Source: Lachnospiraceae bacterium UBA4631 (lineage in GTDB: Bacteria > Bacillota > Clostridia > Lachnospirales > Lachnospiraceae). Taken from it: 64,000 nt of DNA. Where the stretch lies: the NCBI GenBank assembly GCA_002406015.1, contig DHMX01000015.1:20852-84851 (forward strand), written 5' to 3'. The notes below the pieces were generated by a model, which saw only the letters and a list, made by a program, of their open reading frames with translations, had not been told where the DNA came from and made no database searches. This document shows, piece after piece, positions 41,177 to 50,327 of the stretch (within the stretch, counting starts at the first letter, position 1; every line of letters begins with the position of its first letter). Made by a program: the position numbers and the translations under genes.

Positions 41177-43210
41177 ATGACAATGAGAATGACCGGAATG
41201 ATATCCGGATTGGATACAGAAACAATTATCAAGCAGATGATTAGCGGACATAAGACCAAAGTGGAAAATGCCCAAAAGGAACAGACAAAGCTGAAATGGA
41301 AAAAGGAAGCATGGTCTTCTCTGAATACCAAGCTGTATTCCTTCTACACAGGAGCATTGAGCAATTTTAAGTCTGTAGGTACTTATAAGTCAAAGAAGGT
41401 AGAAGCAAGTGACAATTCAAAGATAAAGGTTACAAGCAGCAATAATGCAGTAACCGGTGTCCATACAGTATCTGTAAAGCAGGTTGCAAGCTCTGCATAT
41501 CTGACAGGAGCAAGCCTGAAGGGACAGAACTTTAATACAACTTCTTATACTGCTGCAGAGGATGCCAGTGTTCTGGTAAGTGACCTGAAGGATTCTAAGG
41601 GCTATGATTTGGATTTGGATGGCAAGAGCTTTGAGATTTCTTATAAAACAACAGATGCATCCGGTGCAGAACAGACCGTTACCAAGACCATTACGGCAAC
41701 AGTAGGGGCAGACGGTACGCTCCAGAGCATGATTGATAATATGAATCAGTCCTTGCAGGCAGAAGGAATTGATATGACGGTGTCTTACAATGCTACCATC
41801 GGCGGACTGGAGTTCAAAAACAACACTGCAAAAGAGCAGAAGGATGCAGACGGAAATGTAACCGGTTATGCCGGAGGCGTTAATTATACCTTAAAGGCAA
41901 CCGATGAAGCATCTGAGAAGGCACTTGGTATCAGCAAGAGTGGTGTGACTGTCAGCCAGCAGACCAACGATACCGGTGATAACATTCTGACTATGAGCAA
42001 TGCATTTAATACGAAGAAGGTATCAGATACTCCGGCTGCTGTAACCAGCAGTACCAAGCTGACTGACATGGGAATTGCCAGCGGAACAACTTATACATTG
42101 AAGGTTGGAAGCGGAGATTCCGCAAAGACCTATACCTATACCGTAGACCAGGCAACCACTCTGGCAGGTTTGGCAGCACAGTTCTCTAAGATGGGTGTGT
42201 CTGCAAGCTATGATGAGAAGCAGGGAAGATTCTTTGTAAACTCTACAGAATCCGGTGCGGACTATGATTTTACCTTGACGGCTGATGATGCAACCGCATT
42301 GTCTAAGCTGGGCTTGGATGCAGCATCATCAAATAAGATTGATGCACAGGATGCAATTGTAGTATATAACGGTGCAACCTTCCAGCAGTCTTCGAATAAC
42401 TTTAGCTTGAACGGTTTGAATTTCACTGTAAATGATGTAACCGTGACTAAGGATGACCAGGGCAATATAATCAAGGATGACCCGATTCGTATGACGGTAA
42501 CAACCGATACGGATACCATATATCAGGCTGTAAAGGATTTTGTAAAGGAATATAATTCTTTAATAAAAGAAATGAGTACTTTATATAATGCAGACCGGGC
42601 AAAGGGATATGACCCATTGACAACAGACGAAAAGAACGAAATGTCTGATAAAGAAGTAGAAGAATGGGAAAAGAAGATTAAGGATTCCCTGCTTCGTCGG
42701 GATGATACTATCAGCAGTCTGATGTCTAAAATGCGAACCACTCTGAATAAATCTGTGGAGTATACAAATTCAGACGGTACGACCAAACGGTATTCACTGG
42801 CTTCCTTTGGTATTAATACCGGTAAATGGAATGAATACGGACAGCTTCATATTAACGGAGATTCTGAAGATTCTGATTATAAGGATTTGGATGACAGACT
42901 TCGGACAGCAATTGAAAATGATCCGGAGGCTCTGATTAATACACTCAGCACCTTAGGTCAGGATTTATACAGCAGCTTCCAGGATGCTATGAAGGGTACA
43001 GACCTCAGCAGTGCATTGACGTTCTATAACGACAAACAGATGGATAAAGAAATCAGTTCTTATGATACTAAGATTAAGAAGCTGCAGGATAAGATGAATG
43101 ACGTAGAGGATCGGTATTATAAGCAGTTTGCGGCAATGGAATCTGCTTTGGCAGAGCTGCAGGCAAATCAGTCCAGTCTGTCCAGCTTATTTGGAACAAG
43201 CTCAAGATAA
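41177..43210 (+). CDS. fliD: Filament cap protein FliD
   Basis: A 677-residue protein with N-terminal RMTGMISGLDTETIIKQMIS and C-terminal KIKKLQDKMNDVEDRYYKQF then AAMESALAELQANQSSLSSL. The FliD_N and FliD_C domains are clear, with long Ser/Thr-rich central repeats (about 200-420) that are surface exposed in caps. A coiled region near 440-500 links them. It follows flaG by 11 bp and precedes fliS by 50 bp. Export is expected through a FliT-like chaperone encoded two genes on. Confidence 0.94.
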   Translation: MTMRMTGMISGLDTETIIKQMISGHKTKVENAQKEQTKLKWKKEAWSSLNTKLYSFYTGALSNFKSVGTYKSKKVEASDNSKIKVTSSNNAVTGVHTVSVKQVASSAYLTGASLKGQNFNTTSYTAAEDASVLVSDLKDSKGYDLDLDGKSFEISYKTTDASGAEQTVTKTITATVGADGTLQSMIDNMNQSLQAEGIDMTVSYNATIGGLEFKNNTAKEQKDADGNVTGYAGGVNYTLKATDEASEKALGISKSGVTVSQQTNDTGDNILTMSNAFNTKKVSDTPAAVTSSTKLTDMGIASGTTYTLKVGSGDSAKTYTYTVDQATTLAGLAAQFSKMGVSASYDEKQGRFFVNSTESGADYDFTLTADDATALSKLGLDAASSNKIDAQDAIVVYNGATFQQSSNNFSLNGLNFTVNDVTVTKDDQGNIIKDDPIRMTVTTDTDTIYQAVKDFVKEYNSLIKEMSTLYNADRAKGYDPLTTDEKNEMSDKEVEEWEKKIKDSLLRRDDTISSLMSKMRTTLNKSVEYTNSDGTTKRYSLASFGINTGKWNEYGQLHINGDSEDSDYKDLDDRLRTAIENDPEALINTLSTLGQDLYSSFQDAMKGTDLSSALTFYNDKQMDKEISSYDTKIKKLQDKMNDVEDRYYKQFAAMESALAELQANQSSLSSLFGTSSR

Positions 43211-43260
43211 TACAACCGGGAAACAGGTATTGGTTTAGTGAGATAAGTTGAGGTATAGAT

Positions 43261-43641
43261 ATGGTAAATAATGCAGCATTGGCATATGGCACAAGAAAAG
43301 TAGAGACTGCAACTCCGGCAGAGCTTACGTTAATGTTATATGAAGGAGCAATTAAGTTCTGCAACATAGCCATGAGTGCCATAGAGAAGAAGGATTATGA
43401 AAAGGCAAATACGAATATTCAGAAAGCAAGAAGAATAGTCGTAGAATTGCAGACAACATTGGACCATAAGTACAAGGTGGCTGAGGATTTCGATGTGATT
43501 TATGATTATATCTTTCGGAAGCTGGTACAGGCAAATGTAAAAAAAGACACAGAGATTTTGGAAGAGGCGTTAGTAGAGTTGCGGGAGCTTCGGGATGCAT
43601 GGAAGGAAATTATGCGGACTGCAAAGCAACCGGTACGATAG
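43261..43641 (+). CDS. fliS: Flagellin chaperone FliS
   Basis: A 126-residue protein of canonical length: the start NNAALAYGTRKVETATPAEL leads into TLMLYEGAIKFCNIAMSAI, and the second half has LDHKYKVAEDFDVIYDYIF. It binds the flagellin C-terminal helix. The order fliD-fliS is that of Bacillus. A diverged paralogue sits after flagellin 1 at 13404. Confidence 0.94.
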   Translation: MVNNAALAYGTRKVETATPAELTLMLYEGAIKFCNIAMSAIEKKDYEKANTNIQKARRIVVELQTTLDHKYKVAEDFDVIYDYIFRKLVQANVKKDTEILEEALVELRELRDAWKEIMRTAKQPVR

Positions 43642-43661
43642 AGTTTGAATGAGAGGCTGAT

Positions 43662-44144
43662 ATGGATTATACATCAAGCTACATGAAGGTATTGGAAGAA
43701 TCACTGCTGAAAAAGTCAGGTGTTTTGCAGGCATTATTAGAGGCATCACACCGACAGGAGACGTTAGCTGAGGCAGAAGATTTTGATATGGATGCCTTTA
43801 CAGATACGATGGAGCAAAAGGATGCGTTGCTGGAGCAATTAAAGGAGTTGGATGAAGGCTTTGAACGCACCTATGAAGGTGTACAGCAGGAGTTGAATAC
43901 ACATCGGGAGCAATATGCAGATGCGATTCAAAGAATCCAGGAGCTGATTCGCAGAGTGACGGCACTCGGAGTTGAATTGCAGACCTTAGAGGAACGGAAC
44001 CGGGCGAAGCTGGAAATAAAATTCTCAAAACAGCAGCGGGAATTACGCCAGATTAAGACCTCAAATAAGGTGGCAACCACGTATTATAAGAATATGTCCA
44101 ATGCCCCTGCCTCCGATCCATATTTTATGGACCAAAAAAAATAA
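43662..44144 (+). CDS. FliT-position coiled-coil flagellar chaperone
   Basis: A 160-residue helical protein with MDAFTDTMEQKDALLEQLKE and a long coiled coil around residues 55-130, 20 bp after fliS. By position and fold style it is FliT or FlgN-like, the FliD chaperone; sequence similarity to known FliT is weak by eye. FliT helps target FliD to the export apparatus. It ends just before the SigD promoter of the major flagellin. Confidence 0.7.
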   Translation: MDYTSSYMKVLEESLLKKSGVLQALLEASHRQETLAEAEDFDMDAFTDTMEQKDALLEQLKELDEGFERTYEGVQQELNTHREQYADAIQRIQELIRRVTALGVELQTLEERNRAKLEIKFSKQQRELRQIKTSNKVATTYYKNMSNAPASDPYFMDQKK

Positions 44145-44175
44145 AAAAATTTCAAAAAAAGTTAAATTTAGGTAT

Positions 44176-44201
44176 TAAGTATTGGAGAAACCATCCGATA
44201 T
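44176..44201 (+). promoter_or_regulatory. SigD promoter for the major flagellin
   Basis: TAAG (44176-44179), a 15-bp spacer and CCGATAT (44195-44201) match the consensus TAAA-N15-CCGATAT with one mismatch. Transcription would start near 44208, giving a leader of about 115 nt. Confidence 0.75.
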
Positions 44202-44213
44202 ATATAATACAAG

Positions 44214-44317
44214 GGTTGATAAAACATCAACCAAGGCTCGGAAGAGCAGAACAATATTAACGGCAACAAAAAGTTGCTAGTACATGTAGCAAGGATGCTA
44301 CAGTAAATTCAAGGAGG
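44214..44317 (+). promoter_or_regulatory. Structured flagellin leader with CsrA-binding hairpins
   Basis: Four successive hairpins: GGTTGAT/ATCAACC (44214-44232), GCTC-GGAA-GAGC (44236-44247), GCAAC/GTTGC (44263-44277) and TGTAGC-AAGGAT-GCTACA (44285-44302). The last presents GGA in a hexaloop, the preferred CsrA target (A-R-GGA-U-G). AAGGAGG (44311-44317) is the ribosome site and a second GGA. The pair, 20 nt apart, fits a CsrA dimer bridging and blocking translation. Confidence 0.8.
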
Positions 44318-44324
44318 AATTACT

Positions 44325-45116
44325 ATGATAGTACAACACAATCTTCAAGCAAACAACACCAACAGAATGTTAGGTCAGAACGTTAAGGTCGTTAAGAAGT
44401 CATCTGAGAAGTTAGCTTCTGGTTACAAGGTAAACAGAGCAGCTGATGATGCAGCAGGTCTTAGCATTTCTGAGAAGATGAGAGCTCAGATTCGTGGTTT
44501 GAATCAGGCAGTTAACAACGCTGAGGACGGTATCTCATTAATCCAGACAGCAGAAGGTAACATGAATGAAATGCATTCTATCCTTCAGAGAATGGAAGAG
44601 TTAGCAGTTAAGGCAGCAAACGATGTTAACGAGACTGAAGATCGTCAGACAATCAAGGATGAGATTGATCAGTTGAATTCAGAGTTGAATGCAATTGCTA
44701 GCCGTGCTAAGTTCAATGGTAAGGCATTGAAGAACTTCAGCGGTAAGCTTCAGATTGGTGCTAACAAGGGCGACGATATGGCAATTACCGTAAAGGTAAG
44801 TGTTACAGTTGGTAGCACAGGAGTTGCTGACCATGATGCAGCAGGTAATACTATTTCAGCAGTTCAGTCAGCTATCAAGGATGTATCTGCACAGCGTTCT
44901 AAGTTAGGTGCTATTCAGAATCGTCTGGAGTACACAGTTAACAATCTGCAGAACTACTCAGAGAATCTGACAGATGCTGAATCACGTATCCGTGATACAG
45001 ATATGGCAGCTGAGATGGTTAACTACAGCAAGGCAAATATTGTACAGCAGGCTGCACAGTCTATGCTGGCTCAGGCTAACCAGTCTACACAGGGCGTATT
45101 ATCATTACTTCAGTAA
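44325..45116 (+). CDS. hag: Major flagellin
   Basis: A 263-residue short flagellin of almost only D0/D1: MIVQHNLQANNTNRMLGQNV, LASGYKVNRAADDAAGLSIS, then QRSKLGAIQNRLEYTVNNLQ and DTDMAAEMVNYSKANIVQQA. The central variable part is only about 60 residues, so most glycans must sit on the D1/D2 surface. It has no cysteine. Its codon use differs from its neighbours (TTA/TCT/GCT/GAG-rich), as expected for a very highly expressed gene. A SigD promoter, CsrA-type leader and strong terminator surround it, and the glycosylation island follows. Confidence 0.95.
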   Translation: MIVQHNLQANNTNRMLGQNVKVVKKSSEKLASGYKVNRAADDAAGLSISEKMRAQIRGLNQAVNNAEDGISLIQTAEGNMNEMHSILQRMEELAVKAANDVNETEDRQTIKDEIDQLNSELNAIASRAKFNGKALKNFSGKLQIGANKGDDMAITVKVSVTVGSTGVADHDAAGNTISAVQSAIKDVSAQRSKLGAIQNRLEYTVNNLQNYSENLTDAESRIRDTDMAAEMVNYSKANIVQQAAQSMLAQANQSTQGVLSLLQ

Positions 45117-45140
45117 TCAAGTAAGGTTATTGCAAATAGG

Positions 45141-45166
45141 GCTGACCCATTGGGTCAGCTTTATTT
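45141..45166 (+). terminator. Terminator of the major flagellin
   Basis: GCTGACCC and GGGTCAGC pair around ATT, followed by TTTATTT. A TATAAT lies at 45176-45181, perhaps the promoter of the island, without a clear -35. Confidence 0.88.
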
Positions 45167-45201
45167 GTATAAAGCTATAATGAAATGATATGAGGATATA
45201 T

Positions 45202-45459
45202 ATGGATAATAAAGATAGACAGGAAGTATTAAAACGGATAAACGAAGTATCGGACTGCTTTTATCAAAATAAAATAAACACAGGAATTAGTGGGATGCCG
45301 GAGCTGATAAAAGGCTTGAAGGGGATAATAGACAGATTACCGGAAGAAGAACAGGTGGTGTGTTATCAGCATATTAAAAATTTGATGGAAGCCTATAAAA
45401 CGGAAGATTATATAATGACAGCAGACATTCTGGTCTATGATATTTTGGAAATGATATAG
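45202..45459 (+). CDS. Small conserved-looking hypothetical protein
   Basis: An 85-residue acidic helical protein read from ATG 45202 with GAGGATAT upstream. It starts MDNKDRQEVLKRINEVSDCF and ends ADILVYDILEMI. It lies between the flagellin and maf on the same strand. It could be a small partner of the glycosylation or export machinery; no family was recognised. Confidence 0.6.
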   Translation: MDNKDRQEVLKRINEVSDCFYQNKINTGISGMPELIKGLKGIIDRLPEEEQVVCYQHIKNLMEAYKTEDYIMTADILVYDILEMI

Positions 45460-45513
45460 ATGGAATTATAAATAGGACATATGAATTACAAATAGGATAT
45501 GAGGAAAATTTGA

Positions 45514-47385
45514 ATGAGTATATATGAGCAGAATTTGGCGGTACTGCAAGAAACAAGAGCAGATTTATATGAAAAATGGATAGATGCCCAAGAAAATATA
45601 GAAGGAGAGACAATCCCATATTCCAGTCTTTATATGGGGGATGCTTTAGATGGAGAGAAATTTCTTGCGGTGGTAGATGCAAACAATATAGTTCCATTGG
45701 CATCAACGTATTGCCCTGCACACGCGGCAGAACGTTATGCTGCACAGTATGAGAAGAATTGGGAAGAAGAAACCTTATTACTGTTTGGAATCGGAAATAT
45801 AGAAATCGTGAAACAAATACTAAGGGAAGATTCGCCGATAGATAAGTGTATCGTATATGAACCATCCATTAGTATTTTTAAAAAGATATTAGAAGAATAT
45901 GAATTAGACGAAATATTGAGGAATCCTCAATTAATAATAATGGTGGCAGGAATCAATGGCGATGATTTGGAAAATGTACTATATGGTATGTTGAATTATG
46001 AAAATTGGAGATATTTATATCTTACAAGTATGCCGAATTATGACAGATTATTTGCCGAAGAGTGGAATGCAATCGAAGAAATCGCAAAAGGAGTTGCTCT
46101 TAATAAAAAAGCGGAGTTACGTTCATTATCAATCTTTGCAAAATCAGGAATGGAAAATGAAATAAAAGCATTTTACTGGATGCTAGATGGTAAAGCAATT
46201 GATAGCATGGTAAATGTTTTCCCGAAAGAAATGCCTTGCATTGTAGTGGCAGCGGGACCTTCTCTGGAAAAAAATGTGGAGGTGTTGCGGCAGGCAAAGG
46301 GAAAAGCATTTATTATATGTGTAGATACTGCGGTGACCTTTTTGCTGGAACGTGGGATTGTGCCGGATATGACCTGTACGGTTGACCCGCAAAAGGGCTT
46401 GTCCTATTTTACAAGACCAGAGTCATCAAAGATACCAATTGCGGTATCAACGGATTCCGACTATCGGATATTGGAAGCCATGCAGGAGGACGTGAAGCCG
46501 TTTTATTTTTCAACTACCAATGATTATTGTCAACGCCTGTATCAGGAAAAGGGTTGGACAGTAGAATATTTTGATGGAGGCGGCTCGGTCGGAACGGTCT
46601 GCTTTAGCATAGGAATCCGGTTAGGGTTCAAAACAATTATATTAATCGGGCAGGATTTGGCATTTACGGATAAGAAGTCGCACGCAGGTACAGGAGCCTT
46701 TGGCGAGCAGGATATGATATATGGTATGCTTATGGTGGATGGATATTACGGAGATAAGGTACTGACCCGAATGGACTTTAAGCATTACATAGACTGGTAT
46801 AATATGATGATACCGCAACTGGATGGTATAGAAGTGATTAATGCGACAGAGGGCGGAGCCAGATTAAACGGTGCCAAACAGATGCCGTTACAGGAAGCTG
46901 TAGATGTATATTGCAAGGGCGAATGGGATGTTGAAACGCTCATAGAGAATGTGCCGGAGGTTTGGAAAACCAGAGAAGAGAAACAGGAATATTATGAGGA
47001 AATAAAGAGTAAATATCAATTCTATCTTGGATTTAAGCGGAGATTGACGGATGCCATTGAGGCGGCAAAGCGAGGCATTGTTTTGTTGCAGCGGGGAACC
47101 TATCAGGGGAAGGAGCTGCAAAAAATTGACAAGCAATTAAAGCAGATTACGAAAGAAATTGAAGGAAAAGAAGAATTGATGATTCTGGTAAAGAGAACGG
47201 TAGAACAATTTGTAACCATAAATGACGATTTGCTGGAAGAGGAAGAGAAGTTAGAAGCAGAAGGCATTCGTTTATATAAGAAGATGCAGGATTATATGCA
47301 GAATCTGATGGATGCATTGAATGAGCTGCTTCCGTTATGGAAGGGTGTTGTTGAAAAAATAAACGAAAAGCATAGATTTGAATAG
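45514..47385 (+). CDS. Maf-family motility-associated flagellin glycosyltransferase (DUF115)
   Basis: A 623-residue protein. The Maf/MptE-like core occupies about residues 220-450: PCIVVAAGPSLEKNVEVLRQ, AFIICVDTAVTFLLERGIVP, DMTCTVDPQK, then GGSVGTVCFSIGIRLGFKTI, ILIGQDLAFTDKKSHAG. The C-terminal 150 residues are a helical bundle with coiled-coil character. Maf enzymes transfer CMP-activated nonulosonic acids (pseudaminic or legionaminic) to Ser/Thr of flagellin. It is encoded 0.4 kb after the flagellin gene and directly before pseB, so the glycan pathway and its transferase are linked. Confidence 0.92.
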   Translation: MSIYEQNLAVLQETRADLYEKWIDAQENIEGETIPYSSLYMGDALDGEKFLAVVDANNIVPLASTYCPAHAAERYAAQYEKNWEEETLLLFGIGNIEIVKQILREDSPIDKCIVYEPSISIFKKILEEYELDEILRNPQLIIMVAGINGDDLENVLYGMLNYENWRYLYLTSMPNYDRLFAEEWNAIEEIAKGVALNKKAELRSLSIFAKSGMENEIKAFYWMLDGKAIDSMVNVFPKEMPCIVVAAGPSLEKNVEVLRQAKGKAFIICVDTAVTFLLERGIVPDMTCTVDPQKGLSYFTRPESSKIPIAVSTDSDYRILEAMQEDVKPFYFSTTNDYCQRLYQEKGWTVEYFDGGGSVGTVCFSIGIRLGFKTIILIGQDLAFTDKKSHAGTGAFGEQDMIYGMLMVDGYYGDKVLTRMDFKHYIDWYNMMIPQLDGIEVINATEGGARLNGAKQMPLQEAVDVYCKGEWDVETLIENVPEVWKTREEKQEYYEEIKSKYQFYLGFKRRLTDAIEAAKRGIVLLQRGTYQGKELQKIDKQLKQITKEIEGKEELMILVKRTVEQFVTINDDLLEEEEKLEAEGIRLYKKMQDYMQNLMDALNELLPLWKGVVEKINEKHRFE

Positions 47386-47459
47386 CAGGCATAAGAAAGG
47401 CACAGGCTATGAATAATCCGGAGCATGAATGGATATGGAATACATAGGAGGAATTAACA

Positions 47460-48455
47460 GTGTTGAATAATAAGACCATTTTAGTAACGGGAGGTACAGG
47501 CTCCTTTGGCAAGAAATTTTTGAAAATGGTATTCAAAAAATATAATCCTAAGAAGGTTATCATTTATTCCAGAGACGAATATAAGCAGAGCGTAATGAAA
47601 TCGGAATACGCAAACGAGGTAGATATGTCAAGGGTTCGTTTCTTTATCGGTGATGTTCGGGATAAAGAGCGGTTGCATCGTGCATTTGCCGGCGTGGATT
47701 ATGTCATCCATGCGGCAGCCATGAAGCAGGTGCCTACCTGTGAGTATAATCCGTTTGAGGCAATTAAGACCAATATTCATGGAGCACAAAATGTAATAGA
47801 TGCAGCCTTGGATTGCGGCGTAAAAAAGGTGGTAGCGTTATCGACGGATAAGGCAGTAAATCCGATTAATTTGTATGGCGGTACGAAGCTGGTATCCGAT
47901 AAGCTCTTTATTGCAGCAAATGCTTATTGTGGAGAAAATTATAAAACCGTATTTTCTGTTGTGCGTTATGGAAATGTAGCAGGCAGCCGGGGTTCTGTCA
48001 TTCCGATATGGAAAAAGATAATTGAAAACGGAGGAACCACCTTGGGTGTGACAGATATGCGGATGACCCGCTTCTGGATTACACTGGAGCAGGGTGTAGA
48101 GCTGGTATTTAAGGCATTAGAGGAGTCAAAGGGAGGAGAAACCTATATTTCAAAGATACCTTCCTTTCATATAGGAGATTTGGCAGAGGCAATGCTTCCG
48201 GGCTGTAAAATAGACGAATTTGGAATACGTGAGGGTGAAAAGCTTCATGAAATCATGGTAACGAAGGATGATTCATGGACCACATATGAATACGAAAAGC
48301 ATTTTATTATTTATCCGCATTACGACTGGGCGTGTCTGGAACGGGATATATTGCCGGGCGGAGTAAAGGTGCCGGAAGGATTTAGTTATACCTCCGAAAA
48401 TAATCAGGAATGGTTGACGGTAGAGGAATTGAAGGTAGCACTCAAGAGTCTCTGA
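47460..48455 (+). CDS. pseB: UDP-GlcNAc 4,6-dehydratase (PseB-like)
   Basis: A 331-residue extended SDR enzyme with a GTG start 8 nt after AGGAGG. The Rossmann motif is ILVTGGTGSFGKKF near residue 7. The YxxxK catalytic pair lies in NLYGGTKLVSDKL near 138-145, and AAAMKQVPTCEYNPFEAI fits the PseB/FlaA1 branch. It converts UDP-GlcNAc to the 4-keto-6-deoxy L-arabino sugar, the first step of pseudaminic acid synthesis. The next enzyme, aminotransferase PseC, is not in the window. Confidence 0.93.
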   Translation: MLNNKTILVTGGTGSFGKKFLKMVFKKYNPKKVIIYSRDEYKQSVMKSEYANEVDMSRVRFFIGDVRDKERLHRAFAGVDYVIHAAAMKQVPTCEYNPFEAIKTNIHGAQNVIDAALDCGVKKVVALSTDKAVNPINLYGGTKLVSDKLFIAANAYCGENYKTVFSVVRYGNVAGSRGSVIPIWKKIIENGGTTLGVTDMRMTRFWITLEQGVELVFKALEESKGGETYISKIPSFHIGDLAEAMLPGCKIDEFGIREGEKLHEIMVTKDDSWTTYEYEKHFIIYPHYDWACLERDILPGGVKVPEGFSYTSENNQEWLTVEELKVALKSL

Positions 48456-48493
48456 TTTGACATTCATGGAAGAAGAGTAGGTGACAAGGGCTT

Positions 48494-49183
48494 ATGAGTA
48501 ATGAAAAAATAGCAATAATTACGGCTCGTGGCGGAAGCAAAAGAATACCGCAGAAAAATGTGAAAGCATTTTGCGGAAAGCCGATTTTGGCATATTCGAT
48601 TCAGGCGGCAATAGAATCCGGTCTGTTTGATGAAGTGATGGTATCAACGGATAGTCCGGAAATAGCAGAAATAGCCAAGGCATACGGGGCAAAGGTTCCG
48701 TTTATGAGAAGTGAACAAACTGCCGGTGATTTTGCAACTACGGATGATGTGTTGCGAGAGGTGTTTGAGGAGTACAAAAAGAGAAATCGGGAGTTTGCAT
48801 TAGCGGTGTGTATTTATCCGACTGCTCCGTTTGTGACTGCGGCTAAGCTGCAACAGGCAGTGGAATTAATGCAGGATGGTGTAGATGCTGTGACACCGGT
48901 TGTAAGGTTTTCATTTCCTCCGCAGCGGGCATTGGTAATCCGAGAGGGAAAATTGGAGTATCAATATCCGGAATATGCGAGTAAGCGGTCTCAGGATTTG
49001 GAGCCGATTTATCATGATTGCGGGCAGTTTTATGTACTAAGACCGGAAAATGTTTTAAATAAAAAGAAAGATATAAAGACTTTGCCGTATATTTGCTCGG
49101 AGCTGGAAGTACAGGACATTGATAACGAAGAGGATTGGAAACTTGCGGAAATGAAGTACCAAATGATGAAGGCAGGAGTATAG
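48494..49183 (+). CDS. pseF: CMP-nonulosonate cytidylyltransferase (PseF/NeuA type)
   Basis: A 229-residue nucleotidyltransferase with the CTP-binding start IAIITARGGSKRIPQKNVKA. The acceptor-site motif is VMVSTDSPEIAEIAKAYGAK, and YPTAPFVTAAKLQQAVELM follows. It activates pseudaminic or a related acid as the CMP sugar used by Maf. It is 38 bp after pseB and 5 bp before pseI. The PseF subfamily is chosen from context and the DCGQFYVLRPE segment. Confidence 0.9.
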   Translation: MSNEKIAIITARGGSKRIPQKNVKAFCGKPILAYSIQAAIESGLFDEVMVSTDSPEIAEIAKAYGAKVPFMRSEQTAGDFATTDDVLREVFEEYKKRNREFALAVCIYPTAPFVTAAKLQQAVELMQDGVDAVTPVVRFSFPPQRALVIREGKLEYQYPEYASKRSQDLEPIYHDCGQFYVLRPENVLNKKKDIKTLPYICSELEVQDIDNEEDWKLAEMKYQMMKAGV

Positions 49184-49188
49184 ATACT

Positions 49189-50235
49189 ATGAGAAAAGAC
49201 ATTATGATTGGAGACAGACATATAGAAAGCAATGCACCGGCATATATCATTGCTGAAATGTCGGGAAATCATTTGATGGACTTTGAACGTGCAAAGACGA
49301 TAATAAAGGGCGTGAAGGAAGCTGGTGCGGATGCGGTAAAGCTACAGACATATACCGCAGATACCATAACGATAGATTGCGACGCAGAGCCGTTTCAGAT
49401 ACATGGCGGCTTGTGGGATGGGGAAACCTTATATTCGTTGTATCAAAAAGCATATACGCCATGGGAGTGGCAGCAGGAGCTTGTGGAATATGCAAAGGAA
49501 TTGGGGCTTACGTGTTTTTCATCCCCATTTGATTTGACAGCCGTTGACTTTATGAGCGGTATAGGGATGCCGGCATATAAGGTTGCTTCCTATGAAATTA
49601 ATGATATACCGATGCTTCGTAAGATTGCAAAAACAGGAAAGCCTGTCATTATTTCGACAGGAGCGGCACATCTGGAGGATATAGAACGAGCCTTAAAGGT
49701 ATGTGAGGAAGAAGAAAATACGAATGTAATATTGTTGAAATGCACATCTGCATATCCTTCTCCGTATGAAGACATGAATTTACGCACAATCCCGTTAATG
49801 CAGCAAACCTTTGATTGTATCGTGGGCTTGTCCGACCACACGCTGGGAAGTGAGGTCGCACTGGGGGCTGTGGCATTGGGTGCGAAGGTGATAGAAAAGC
49901 ATGTTACACTTAAACGGTCAGATGGCGGACCGGACGGAGCATTTTCAATGGAAATGGACGAGTTTGCGGAAATGATTGAAAAAATCCGCAATCTGGAAAA
50001 AGCATTGGGACAGGCAACCTTCAGGCTTACGGAAAAGCAGGAAGAAGCAAGAAGTGGAATGCGTTCCCTGTATGTGACAGAGGATATAAAAGCCGGTGAG
50101 GTATTGACACCGCAAAATATTCGTTCCATTCGTCCGGGCGGAGGCTTACATACTATGTACTATGAGGAAGTCCTCGGAAAGACTGCCCGCAGAAATTTAA
50201 AGAAGGGTACTCCATTACAATGGGATATGATATAA
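49189..50235 (+). CDS. pseI: Pseudaminic acid synthase (NeuB family)
   Basis: A 348-residue enzyme from the ATG at 49189, 5 bp after pseF; an earlier in-frame start lies inside pseF. The TIM-barrel NeuB motifs are AYIIAEMSGNHLMDFERAKT, DAVKLQTYTADTITIDCDAE and VIEKHVTLKRSDGGPDGAFS. LYQKAYTPWEWQQELVEYAK is a PseI hallmark. A C-terminal SAF (antifreeze-like) domain starts near 290 (RSLYVTEDIKAGEVLTPQNI). It condenses PEP with the 2,4-diacetamido-trideoxy sugar. The second NeuB-type gene at 58014 belongs to a different branch. Confidence 0.93.
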   Translation: MRKDIMIGDRHIESNAPAYIIAEMSGNHLMDFERAKTIIKGVKEAGADAVKLQTYTADTITIDCDAEPFQIHGGLWDGETLYSLYQKAYTPWEWQQELVEYAKELGLTCFSSPFDLTAVDFMSGIGMPAYKVASYEINDIPMLRKIAKTGKPVIISTGAAHLEDIERALKVCEEEENTNVILLKCTSAYPSPYEDMNLRTIPLMQQTFDCIVGLSDHTLGSEVALGAVALGAKVIEKHVTLKRSDGGPDGAFSMEMDEFAEMIEKIRNLEKALGQATFRLTEKQEEARSGMRSLYVTEDIKAGEVLTPQNIRSIRPGGGLHTMYYEEVLGKTARRNLKKGTPLQWDMI

Positions 50236-50239
50236 TGAA

Positions 50240-50271
50240 GCAAAATCACTTGCTTGCAAAGGTGATTTTGC
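50240..50271. repeat. Long hairpin between pseI and pseH
   Basis: GCAAAATCAC (50240-50249) pairs with GTGATTTTGC (50262-50271), and the inner TTGC/GCAA extends the stem. It shares GCAAAATCACTT with the hairpin before the symporter gene at 31422. It lies in the 92-bp gap, the largest within the island, and could attenuate or stabilise the transcript. A near-repeat of ATATAATGAA occurs on either side. Confidence 0.6.
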
Positions 50272-50327
50272 GAAATGCATGGAGTGATGAAATCACGATA
50301 TAATGAAACACATGGAGTGAAAATAAC

